In this document: in pieces, positions 10,536-18,247 of the stretch | Numbering within the stretch: the first letter of the stretch is position 1 | How the letters are laid out: every line of letters begins with the position of its first letter | NCBI RefSeq assembly: GCF_017831975.1 | Contig: NZ_JAFDSS010000001.1 | Coordinates: 3,348,001-3,412,000, forward strand | Length of the DNA stretch: 64,000 nt | Direction of reading: 5' to 3' | Origin: Microbacterium terrae | GTDB taxonomy: Bacteria; Actinomycetota; Actinomycetes; Actinomycetales; Microbacteriaceae | Notes under the pieces: generated by a model | What the model saw: the letters and a program-made list of their open reading frames with translations, nothing else | The model's database searches: none | Told to the model about the DNA's origin: nothing | Program-made: the position numbers and the translations under genes

Positions 10536-11359
10536 CCGTGCCGCCGGCGGGCGGCGAGGCGGCGCTGCGCATCCGCGGTGCCGCCCTGCGGCGCGGCGAC
10601 CGCGAGCTCTGGGCCGACCTCGACCTCGACGTGCGCCCCGGCGAGCTCATCGCCGTGCTCGGCCCGAGCGGGTCGGGCAAGACCACGCTCCTCCGCTCGA
10701 TCCTCGGGCTCGAGCCGCTGAGCTCGGGCGAGATCACGGTGCTCGGCGAACCCGTGACCGCCCGCGGAAACCGCCGTGTGGGCTACCTGCCGCAGTCGCG
10801 GCCGCTCCCGCCCGACACCGCGCTGCGCGCGCGCGACCTGGTCGCGCTCGGTGTCGACGGTCACCGGTTCGGGCTGCCCATCCCCCGGCGCGGCGACAAG
10901 CAGGCGGTCGACGCGCTCATCGACGCGGTGGGCGCGCGGGCGTTCGCCGATACACCCGTCGGCCGACTCTCGGGCGGGGAGCAGCAGCGGCTGCGCGTCG
11001 GTCAGGCGCTCGCCGGCGACCCGAAGCTGCTGCTGTGCGACGAGCCGCTCACCAGCCTCGACCTCGCGAACCAACAGGCCGTGATCGGCCTCATCGACCG
11101 TCATCGGCGCGAGAAGGGCGCCGCCGTCGTGCTGGTCACCCACGACATCAACCCGCTCCTCGGCAAGGTCGACCGCATCCTGTACCTCGCCGGCGGCCGC
11201 TTCACGCTCGGCACCCCGAAGGAGGTGCTCCGCAGCGACGTGCTCACCGACCTGTACGGCGCGCACGTCTTCGTGCTGCGCGCCGGCGACCGGCTCGTCG
11301 TCGTCGGCGCGCCCGACGCAGAGGAGTCGCACCACCACCACGACGAGGCCCACGCATGA
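10532..11359 (+). CDS. znuC: Zinc ABC transporter ATP-binding protein
   Basis: A 275-residue ABC ATPase: Walker A GPSGSGKT (44-51), signature LSGGE (146-150), Walker B LLLCDE (167-171) and switch His204. The C-terminus ends in a His-rich tail (ESHHHHDEAHA), a possible cytoplasmic zinc-sensing or buffering element. The GTG start overlaps the znuA stop (GTGA) and its own stop overlaps the permease ATG (ATGA), so the three subunits are translationally coupled. The longer upstream extension of the frame has no homology-like content. Confidence 0.92.
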   Translation: MTVPPAGGEAALRIRGAALRRGDRELWADLDLDVRPGELIAVLGPSGSGKTTLLRSILGLEPLSSGEITVLGEPVTARGNRRVGYLPQSRPLPPDTALRARDLVALGVDGHRFGLPIPRRGDKQAVDALIDAVGARAFADTPVGRLSGGEQQRLRVGQALAGDPKLLLCDEPLTSLDLANQQAVIGLIDRHRREKGAAVVLVTHDINPLLGKVDRILYLAGGRFTLGTPKEVLRSDVLTDLYGAHVFVLRAGDRLVVVGAPDAEESHHHHDEAHA

Positions 11360-12225
11360 ACTGGAGCGACATCGCCGACGCGATGTTCGGCGGGCTGCCC
11401 GTCTACGGCGAGATCCTCGCCCTCGTGTCGAACGCGGTCTGGGCGGGGGCCGTGCTCGGTCTCGTCGGCGGCCTCATCGGGGTTTTCGTCATCCAGCGCG
11501 ACATGGCGTTCGCCGTGCACGGCATCAGCGAACTCTCGTTCGCCGGCGCCGCCGCGGCGCTCCTCATCGGCGTCGATGTCGTCACCGGGTCGATCGTCGG
11601 CTCGCTGATCGCCGCCGCGCTCATCGGGTGGCTGGGCGCCCGCGCGCGCGACCGCAACTCGATCATCGGCGTGCTGATGCCGTTCGGCCTCGGCCTCGGC
11701 ATCCTGTTCCTCTCGCTGTACCAGGGCCGCAGCGCCAATCGCTTCAGCCTGCTCACCGGGCAGATCGTGTCGGTGCAGTCCGACCAGCTGTGGTGGCTCG
11801 TGGGCATCGGCGTGGTCGTGCTCGCCGGCGTCCTCCTCATCTGGAGGCCGCTGCGCTTCGACTCGCTCGACCCCCAGTCCGCCGCCGCCCGCGGCGTTCC
11901 CACCACCTGGGTGTCGCTCGGGTTCATGCTGCTGCTCGGCCTCGTGGTCGCCGTCGCGGTGCACATCATCGGAGCGCTCCTCGTGATGGCGCTCCTGGTC
12001 ACCCCCGCCGCCGCCGCGATGCGCGTGTCGTCGGGCCCGGTGGCGGTACCGGCGCTCGCCGCGGTGTTCGGGTTCGTGTCGGCGGTCGGCGGCATCCTGC
12101 TCGCGATCATGGGAACGCTGCCCGTGAGCCCGTACATCACCACCATCTCGTTCGCGATCTACGTCGTCTGCCGGATCGTCGGGGGTCGCCGCGACGCCCG
12201 GTGGGCGCACAGCACCCGACGGTAG
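11356..12225 (+). CDS. znuB: Zinc ABC transporter permease (ZnuB/ABC-3 family)
   Basis: A 289-residue membrane subunit with about eight transmembrane helices and the ABC-3 family core (IQRDMAFAVHGISELSFAGAAAALL near residue 45; LVTPAAAAMRVSSGP around 215). The ATG overlaps the ATPase stop. Its TAG stop supplies the first three bases of the TAGACT -10 box of zur. Together with the two upstream genes it forms a complete importer. Confidence 0.92.
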   Translation: MNWSDIADAMFGGLPVYGEILALVSNAVWAGAVLGLVGGLIGVFVIQRDMAFAVHGISELSFAGAAAALLIGVDVVTGSIVGSLIAAALIGWLGARARDRNSIIGVLMPFGLGLGILFLSLYQGRSANRFSLLTGQIVSVQSDQLWWLVGIGVVVLAGVLLIWRPLRFDSLDPQSAAARGVPTTWVSLGFMLLLGLVVAVAVHIIGALLVMALLVTPAAAAMRVSSGPVAVPALAAVFGFVSAVGGILLAIMGTLPVSPYITTISFAIYVVCRIVGGRRDARWAHSTRR

Positions 12226-12228
12226 ACT
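12223..12228 (+). promoter_or_regulatory. -10 box (TAGACT) for zur, overlapping the permease stop codon
   Basis: TAGACT begins with the znuB stop codon TAG and ends 7 bases before the zur ATG at 12236. It suggests an internal leaderless promoter that makes Zur independently of the importer. Confidence 0.55.
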
Positions 12229-12235
12229 CGCCGCC

Positions 12236-12649
12236 ATGGCCCAGCGCAACACCTGGCAGCGCGAGCGCGTGCGCGAAGCCCTGTCCGAAGCACGGGGCTT
12301 CGTGAGCGCGCAGACCCTGCACGCCACGCTCCGCGAAGAGAACACCGGCATCGGGCTCGCCACCGTCTATCGGGCTCTGGCCGGCCTCGCGGCCGGCGGC
12401 GAAGCCGACTCGCTGCAGAGCCCCGACGGCGAGAACCTGTTCCGCGCCTGCGCGACCCCGGGGCATCACCACCACCTCATCTGCCGCAACTGCGGGCTGA
12501 CGGTCGAGATCGCCGCGACCGACGTCGAGCAGTGGGCGCAGCGCACCGCTTCGGCGCACGGCTTCACCCGTGCCGAGCACATCGTCGACATCTTCGGGCT
12601 CTGCGCCGCGTGCACGGCGGCCCGGGACACCGAGCGTGCCGCGCACTGA
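12236..12649 (+). CDS. zur: Fur-family zinc-responsive repressor (Zur)
   Basis: A 137-residue Fur-family regulator: N-terminal winged helix (about 1-75, with GLATVYRALAGL as recognition region) and a C-terminal dimerisation domain carrying the structural zinc site CxxC (83/86) and CxxC (123/126) plus the HHHH cluster at 77-80. The size and cysteine pairs fit Fur/Zur; location behind a zinc importer with a Zur-box-like operator makes Zur much more likely than Fur or PerR. The downstream permease start lies inside its last codons (14-bp overlap). Confidence 0.9.
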   Translation: MAQRNTWQRERVREALSEARGFVSAQTLHATLREENTGIGLATVYRALAGLAAGGEADSLQSPDGENLFRACATPGHHHHLICRNCGLTVEIAATDVEQWAQRTASAHGFTRAEHIVDIFGLCAACTAARDTERAAH

Positions 12650-13661
12650 GCCGCGCACCGCTCGGCTCGCCCCGTCGGCGTCCGCGCGCGTGCTCGCGGG
12701 GCTGGGGCTCGGTGCAGCCTTCCTCGCGCTCCTGGTGCTGATCGACCTGCTCGCGCCGACGCTCTTCGAAGCCTCGCTCCCCACGCGCGCGCAGGACGGT
12801 CTCACCCTCGCGATCAGCGTGCTGATCGAGTCGCTGCCGTTCGTCGCCCTCGGCGTGGTGCTGTCGATCGTCGTGCAGGTGTGGGTGCCGCCCGGCGTGA
12901 TCGAGCGATGGATGCCGCGCGCGCCCTGGGCGCGCCGCGCCGTTCTGTCGCTGCTCGGCATGGTCGTGCCCGTGTGCGAGTGCGGCAACGTGCCCTTCGC
13001 CCGCGGACTCCTCATGCGCGGGTTCTCGGTGCCCGAGACCCTCACCTTCCTGATCGCCGCACCGATCGTGAACCCGATCGTCATCATCACCACCCACCAG
13101 GCGTTCGGCTTCGACGACGGCATCCTCATCGCCCGCCTCCTCGGCGGATACGCGATCGCGAACCTCATCGGCTGGCTGTACAGCCGGCATCCGTCGCCCG
13201 ATGCGCTGCTCACCGACCGGTTCCGCGAGACGTGCGACCTCGTCGTCCACGAGCCGGGCGGCCGCTGGCGCCGCAGCCTCGCGCAGTTCGTCATCGAGCT
13301 GCGCGCCGTGATGCCCGCTCTCGTCATCGGCTCGGCGCTCGCCGGCGCCGTGCAGGTGCTCGTGCCGCGCGACGCGCTGCTGGCGATCGGGTCGAACCCG
13401 GCGCTGTCGATCGTCGCGATGATCGTGCTCGCGATGGTCGTGTCGATCTGCTCGAACGTCGACTCGTTCTTCGCGCTGTCGTTCGCCTCGACGTTCACGC
13501 CCGGGTCGATCGTCGCCTTCCTGCTGGTCGGACCCCTCGTCGACGTGAAGATGCTGGCCCTGCTGCGCACGACGTTCACCACCCGCACGCTGGTAGGCCT
13601 CTCGGCCGTCGTGATCCTCGCCGCGTTCGCGATCGGAGCGGCGGTGAACCTCATTGTCTAG
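12636..13661 (+). CDS. UPF0718/ArsP-like (YraQ) permease
   Basis: A 341-residue permease with about eight to ten hydrophobic segments. The diagnostic motif VPVCECGNVPFARG carries Cys114 and Cys116 at the end of a helix, and NPIVI follows at about 146-150; both are typical of DUF318/YraQ/ArsP proteins. The GTG at 12636 overlaps the zur end. The TTG start of the TIGR03943 partner overlaps its stop. Family members are linked to metal or organo-arsenical movement; zinc or copper transport is an inference from the locus. The frame extends further upstream, but that part would lie wholly inside zur. Confidence 0.85.
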   Translation: MPRTEPRTARLAPSASARVLAGLGLGAAFLALLVLIDLLAPTLFEASLPTRAQDGLTLAISVLIESLPFVALGVVLSIVVQVWVPPGVIERWMPRAPWARRAVLSLLGMVVPVCECGNVPFARGLLMRGFSVPETLTFLIAAPIVNPIVIITTHQAFGFDDGILIARLLGGYAIANLIGWLYSRHPSPDALLTDRFRETCDLVVHEPGGRWRRSLAQFVIELRAVMPALVIGSALAGAVQVLVPRDALLAIGSNPALSIVAMIVLAMVVSICSNVDSFFALSFASTFTPGSIVAFLLVGPLVDVKMLALLRTTFTTRTLVGLSAVVILAAFAIGAAVNLIV

Positions 13662-14460
13662 TACCTCCTCGAGGGCCGGAGCGATCGGCACCCGGTGGCT
13701 GGGCGTCGGTCTCGCGTCGGCGCTCTCGGTCGTGACGCTGGGGCTCGCCGTCACGGGCCGCCTGGGGCTGTACATCAACCCCGATTCGACGTGGTTCGCG
13801 GTGTCGATGTCGATCTTCGTGCTCGCCGGAGCCGTCGGCTCGTTCGCGCTGCCGCTCGGCGCCGAGGCCGACCACGGGCACGACCACGGCGACGACCACG
13901 CCCCCCACGTCGAGGGCGGGGGGTCGCACGGCGGCGATGACCGCCCGCGCCACGGCCCGTCGGCCTTCGGGCTCGCCGCGACCGTCACGGGCGGCGTCGT
14001 CGCTTCGGGAGTGGTCGTCCTCACCCTGGTGCTGCCCCCCGCGTCGCTCTCGGCCGAGCTCGCCATGTCGCGCGATGTGGGGGCGCCGCCGCTGTTCGCG
14101 GGGCAGGATGCCGTGACCCTGGCCACGACGGGCGACACGTCGGCCTTCGGAGTCGGCGAGTGGGCGTCGGTGTTCGCGACGACGACCAACCCCGAGGCGT
14201 TCGACGGCGATCCCGTGGAGCTCACCGGGTTCGTCACCCCCGGCGACGACGGCGACTTCGACCTGTCGCGGCTCGTGATCACCCACTGCGTGATCGATGC
14301 GCAGCCCGCGAGCATCCCCGTGCTCGACGAGTCTCTGCCCGCGACCGGCCAGTGGGTGACGGTGACCGGCACGGTGCGCTCGAGCTCGGACGGGCGCCTC
14401 GCGATCGTGGCGACCGGGGTCGAGCAGATCGACGAGCCCGAGGACCCGTATGAGTACTGA
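13654..14460 (+). CDS. TIGR03943 (YcgQ-like) permease partner subunit
   Basis: A 268-residue protein with two or three N-terminal transmembrane helices, a His/Asp-rich loop (about 70-105, rich in HGHDHGDDH), another helix and a C-terminal soluble domain (FVTPGDDGDFDLSRLVITHCVIDAQPAS region, with a Cys) typical of TIGR03943, which accompanies YraQ permeases. The start is a TTG at 13654 that overlaps the permease stop; no better in-frame start exists nearby. The His-rich loop suggests metal binding. The pair may export metal or deliver it to surface proteins. Confidence 0.82.
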   Translation: MSSTSSRAGAIGTRWLGVGLASALSVVTLGLAVTGRLGLYINPDSTWFAVSMSIFVLAGAVGSFALPLGAEADHGHDHGDDHAPHVEGGGSHGGDDRPRHGPSAFGLAATVTGGVVASGVVVLTLVLPPASLSAELAMSRDVGAPPLFAGQDAVTLATTGDTSAFGVGEWASVFATTTNPEAFDGDPVELTGFVTPGDDGDFDLSRLVITHCVIDAQPASIPVLDESLPATGQWVTVTGTVRSSSDGRLAIVATGVEQIDEPEDPYEY

Positions 14461-15871
14461 GCCGCGCCCGACGCGGCGCACACGCTCCCGGCGCCGACGC
14501 GGCCGTGCGTTCGCGGGGGCGTTCGCGATCGTCGTCGGCGTGCTCGCCGTGGTCGGCGTCACCGCGGCCGCCGCGTCGGTGGTGCAGGGCCCGCGGGTCA
14601 CCGCCACGAACGTCGACCCGGCGGCGGCTGTCGCGGCATCCGGATCACGGGTCAACATCACCCTGTCGCAGTCGCTGGAGGAGGTCGACCCGTCGCAGGT
14701 GACGATCACCCCCGCGACGCCCTTCGCCGTCGACACCTCGGGCCGCAGCGTCGGCGTGCGCTTCACCCTGCCCCTGTGGGACGAGACCGACTACACGGTG
14801 CGGATCGACGGGCTCCGCGGTCTCGGCGGGGGCCCGGAGGCGACGGCGACCGTGGACTTCACCACGCCGGCGCTGACCGAGTATCTGCTGCAGCGCGGCG
14901 ACGACGAAGACACCGTGTTCCGCACCGGGATCGACGGCGAGGCCGCGGTGCCGGTCTTCACGCACGCGCACATCGAGGACTTCCGCGCGACGGGATCGCA
15001 CCTCGTCTTCTCGGTGCGCACCGAGAACGACGAGGCGGCGCTCATCGTGACCGATCGCGACGGGGCGGATGCCCGGGAGCTCGCGCTCCCCGGCGAGGGA
15101 TTCGTGTCGAATCTGCAGAGCGCGGACCGCGGCGAGATCATCGGGTACACGTTCTCGGATGCCGACCTCGAAGCCGATGGCGCCCGCGAGAGCGTGCTGT
15201 ATACGGCGTCGCTGCAGGAGTCTGCCGCCGGCGACGATCCGACCCCCGTCGAGATCGAGGGCTCCGACCCCCGCGTGGCGGACTGGCGGTTCGTGCCCGA
15301 CACCGACAGCGTGCTGCTGCTGTCGTTCGACGGCACCCTGCTCCTCGCGGGTGCGCACGGCGAGGATGCGACAGCGCTCGGGTCGGCACTGGGCATCGAC
15401 GGCATCGCGCGCGGCTCGTCGCTCGCCGTCGTCGAGCGGCTCGACGGCCTCGGCGTCGTCGACCTCACCACCGGCACGGAGGAGCCGCTGGTCGAACCGG
15501 AGGGCGCGACCGGGCCTGCGACATCGGTGACGCCGCTCCCCGACGGCTCCACGATCCGCGCGTCGGCGGTGCTCGAAGACGACGGCAGCCCGACCGGCCG
15601 CACGGCGGTCGACCTCGTCGCCGCCGACGGCGGGGTCGTCTCGCTCACCGAGGTCGCCGACACCGACGCCGTGCTGCAGACCTGCGTATCGCCGAGCGCG
15701 CGGTACGCCGCGGTGCTCGTCGCGCCCGATGCGATCGGCAACCCCTACGACACCTACTACCTGCCGCTGCCCGAGACGGTGGAGACGCGCATCATCGCGG
15801 TCGACGACGCCGAGCAGCTCGTCGCGCTCGCCGGGTCGTCTATCTCGTGGTGCCAGACTCCGCCCCGGTAA
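14450..15871 (+). CDS. Membrane-anchored extracytoplasmic protein with Ig-like and propeller-like regions
   Basis: A 473-residue protein with a strongly basic N-terminus (RRTRSRRRRGR), one transmembrane helix (about 22-44) and a large outside part. The first 110 outside residues read like a bacterial Ig-like domain (VNITLSQSLEEVDPSQVTITPATPF...). The rest has repeated short beta-strand blocks with Asp/Gly turns (LIVTDRDGADARELALPG), as in TolB/WD40-like propellers. The ATG overlaps the TIGR03943 stop by 11 bp, so it is the last gene of the zinc block; its role there is unknown. The end overlaps the convergent MFS gene by 32 bp. Confidence 0.75.
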   Translation: MSTEPRPTRRTRSRRRRGRAFAGAFAIVVGVLAVVGVTAAAASVVQGPRVTATNVDPAAAVAASGSRVNITLSQSLEEVDPSQVTITPATPFAVDTSGRSVGVRFTLPLWDETDYTVRIDGLRGLGGGPEATATVDFTTPALTEYLLQRGDDEDTVFRTGIDGEAAVPVFTHAHIEDFRATGSHLVFSVRTENDEAALIVTDRDGADARELALPGEGFVSNLQSADRGEIIGYTFSDADLEADGARESVLYTASLQESAAGDDPTPVEIEGSDPRVADWRFVPDTDSVLLLSFDGTLLLAGAHGEDATALGSALGIDGIARGSSLAVVERLDGLGVVDLTTGTEEPLVEPEGATGPATSVTPLPDGSTIRASAVLEDDGSPTGRTAVDLVAADGGVVSLTEVADTDAVLQTCVSPSARYAAVLVAPDAIGNPYDTYYLPLPETVETRIIAVDDAEQLVALAGSSISWCQTPPR

Positions 15872-17474
15872 CCTTCGGCTCGGCCGTCGGCGCGATCGTC
15901 GACGGGAGACCGCGCGAGAGCAGCGCACCGAGCACCGTGAGCGCGAACACCAGGAACAGTGCCTGCCGCAGCGAGTCGAGCTGCGTGTCGGCGTAGAGCT
16001 GCGCGATCTCGGCGGCGTGCTCGGCCGGCACCCCGGCGTCGGTGAGCGCCTGCTCGGCCTGCTGCTCCGAGACGATCGGCGCACCGGTCTCGACGGCGCT
16101 CACCACGTCGGCGCGCACGTCGTCGGGCACGTCGGGGCTCGCCGCGACCGCCCCGGCGAACCCGGTGGTCAGCATGAGGATGAACACCGAGCCGACGATC
16201 GCGGTGCCGAACGACGAGCCCAGGTTCTGGAACGTGCCCTGGAGTCCGCCCACCTCGGACGTGTCGTCGTCGGTGACGGCCGACATGTTGACGTTCCCCA
16301 GCTGCGACGCGAGCAGACCGAACCCGGCCCCCACGACGAACATGCCCGCCGCGAACAGCCAGCCCGCGAGGTCGGGCTGCACGGCGATGAAGACGAGTGC
16401 GAGGCCGCCGGCCATGGTGAGCTGGCCGATGCGGCCGAGGTGACGCGCGGCGTGCACCGTCGACAGCCGCGACCCGAGCATCGAGAAGATGATCAGCCCG
16501 ACGGAGAGCGGAAGGATCTTCAGCCCGGTCTGCAGCGCGTCGTACCCGAGGATCGTCTGCAGGTACACCGGAACGACGAAGAACAGCGCCGCGATCGCGA
16601 AGTACTGCGCCATGAACATGGTCAGGCCGCTGCGCAGCGCGGTGATCCGCAGCAGGCTCACCCGCAGCAGCGGCACGCGACCGGCAGCCTCGAGGTGACG
16701 CTGGCGACGGATGAACAGCCACAGCACGAGGATGCCGAGGAGCACCAGGTAGGCGACCGGTGAGATGCCGAACGGTGCGATCGTGACCCCGCCGACGACG
16801 GGCGGGTCGAGCGGCACGATCCAGCCCCAGGTCTTGGACTGCAGGATGCCGTAGACGAGCAGCCCCATGCCCGCCGCCGACAGCACCACGCTCAGCAGAT
16901 CGATGCGCAGCGCGCGGTTGCCCGGCACGTCTTTGATGCGGCCCGAGACGATCAGCACGAGCACCATCACGACGGTCTCGGCGACGAACACGTACCGCCA
17001 CGAGGCGTAGGTCGTGACGAGCCCGCCGATGAGCGGTCCGGCGGCCGCGGCGAGCCCGGTGATCGCGCCGAGCGCGGCGAAGGCGATCACCCGCTCGCGG
17101 CCGGTGTAGTTGATGGCGGCGAGGGCGGCGATGGCCGGGATGACGAGCACTGCGCCGAGGCCCTCGACGAGCGACCAGCCGAGCAGCAGCACGGTGAGGT
17201 CGGGGGCGAGCGCCGTGGTGAGCGAGCCGATGCCGTAGATCACCGAGCCGATGCGGAACGCCGTCGACCTGCCCCACTTGTCGCCCAGCTTGCCGCCGGT
17301 CAGCATGAACGCGGCCATGGTGAGCGCGTAGAACGTGATCGCCGCCTGCATGCCCGAGATGTCGGTGCCGAGATCCTCGGCGACGGTCGAGATCGACACG
17401 TTCATGACCGTGCTGTCGAGCACCATGACGAACTGCGAGACTCCCAGCAGGAGCAGAACGAACCAGCGGCCCAT
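15840..17474 (-). CDS. MFS drug:H+ antiporter, DHA2 (14-TMS) family
   Basis: A 544-residue transporter with about 14 hydrophobic helices. The DHA2 signatures are LDSTVMNVSISTVAEDLG in TM1, GKLGDKWGRSTAFRIG after TM2 and the motif-C region GLAAAAGPLIGGLV in TM5. The cytoplasmic end has an acidic insert (DVPDDVRADVVSAVE...). It probably exports drugs, dyes or metabolites by proton exchange. The start ATG at 17474 is preceded by a TACTGT -10 box 6 bases away. No regulator is adjacent; the glycosylase is divergent. The 3' end overlaps the previous plus-strand gene. Confidence 0.88.
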   Translation of the reverse strand: MGRWFVLLLLGVSQFVMVLDSTVMNVSISTVAEDLGTDISGMQAAITFYALTMAAFMLTGGKLGDKWGRSTAFRIGSVIYGIGSLTTALAPDLTVLLLGWSLVEGLGAVLVIPAIAALAAINYTGRERVIAFAALGAITGLAAAAGPLIGGLVTTYASWRYVFVAETVVMVLVLIVSGRIKDVPGNRALRIDLLSVVLSAAGMGLLVYGILQSKTWGWIVPLDPPVVGGVTIAPFGISPVAYLVLLGILVLWLFIRRQRHLEAAGRVPLLRVSLLRITALRSGLTMFMAQYFAIAALFFVVPVYLQTILGYDALQTGLKILPLSVGLIIFSMLGSRLSTVHAARHLGRIGQLTMAGGLALVFIAVQPDLAGWLFAAGMFVVGAGFGLLASQLGNVNMSAVTDDDTSEVGGLQGTFQNLGSSFGTAIVGSVFILMLTTGFAGAVAASPDVPDDVRADVVSAVETGAPIVSEQQAEQALTDAGVPAEHAAEIAQLYADTQLDSLRQALFLVFALTVLGALLSRGLPSTIAPTAEPKVTGAESGTTR

Positions 17475-17480
17475 GCGGTC

Positions 17481-17486
17481 ACAGTA
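17481..17486 (-). promoter_or_regulatory. -10 box (TACTGT) of the MFS gene
   Basis: On the minus strand TACTGT ends 6 bases before the ATG, with no Shine-Dalgarno sequence, predicting a leaderless transcript. Confidence 0.55.
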
Positions 17487-17533
17487 GCGCCGCACCTGCG
17501 CCGCTGTCTCGCGCTCGGTGTCGCGGCGCGCCG

Positions 17534-17539
17534 TAGACT
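17534..17539 (+). promoter_or_regulatory. -10 box (TAGACT) of the DNA glycosylase gene
   Basis: TAGACT ends 6 bases before the ATG at 17546 with no ribosome binding site, predicting a leaderless mRNA. Confidence 0.55.
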
Positions 17540-17545
17540 CCGGCC

Positions 17546-18247
17546 ATGACCGCACGCGGGCTGCGACGCGCGACGCGCGGGGACCTCGCCCGCCTCCCCC
17601 TCGAGGTGGCGCCGCTGCTCCTCGGAGCTCACCTGACCACGATCGTGGGCGGCGACCGGGTGGTCGTCCGGCTCACCGAGGTCGAGGCGTACCACGGCCG
17701 CGGCACGGGCGACGTTCCCGACCCGGGATCGCACGCGCGGATGGGACGGACCGCCCGCAACGCCACCATGTGGGGTGAGCCCGGGCACCTCTACGTGTAC
17801 CTCAGCCACGGCATCCACTCGTGTGTGAACGTCGTGTGCGGGCCGGCGGGCGTCGCGGGCGGTGTGCTGCTGCGCGGCGGTGAGGTGATCGAGGGGCAGG
17901 ATGCCGCCACCCGGCGCCGCCCGGCCGCGCGCACGCCGCGCGACCTCGCCCGCGGACCGGGTCGGCTCGGAGACGCGGTAGGTCTGCGGCATCCGCGCCA
18001 TGACGGCATCGACGCGATCACGGGCGACCCGCTCCACGGGGCGGTGGCGCTGCTCGAGCTGTCGGAGCCGGTCGTCGACGTCGCAACGGGGCCGCGCGTC
18101 GGGGTGGCCGGCGACGCGGGGACGGATGCCTTCCCCTGGCGCTTCTGGATCGCCGGCGACCCGACCGTGTCGGTGTTCCGCTGGGGGCGCGGAGCGGGCC
18201 CGGCCGCCGGACCCGCTCCACGCCCCGGAGTCAGCGCAGGCCCGTGA
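17546..18247 (+). CDS. DNA-3-methyladenine glycosylase (AAG/MPG type)
   Basis: A 233-residue base-excision repair glycosylase that removes alkylated purines. Family motifs are VEAYHGRGT (active-site Glu of the VEAY motif, about 45-53), the HARMGRTARNATMWG segment, GHLYVYLSHGIHSCVNVVCG (DNA-intercalating and active-site region, about 80-100) and LARGPGRLGDAVG. The C-terminal tail is Gly/Pro-rich and probably disordered. The length fits the family (about 200). It is monocistronic and its last 17 bp overlap the convergent giant membrane protein gene. Confidence 0.92.
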   Translation: MTARGLRRATRGDLARLPLEVAPLLLGAHLTTIVGGDRVVVRLTEVEAYHGRGTGDVPDPGSHARMGRTARNATMWGEPGHLYVYLSHGIHSCVNVVCGPAGVAGGVLLRGGEVIEGQDAATRRRPAARTPRDLARGPGRLGDAVGLRHPRHDGIDAITGDPLHGAVALLELSEPVVDVATGPRVGVAGDAGTDAFPWRFWIAGDPTVSVFRWGRGAGPAAGPAPRPGVSAGP

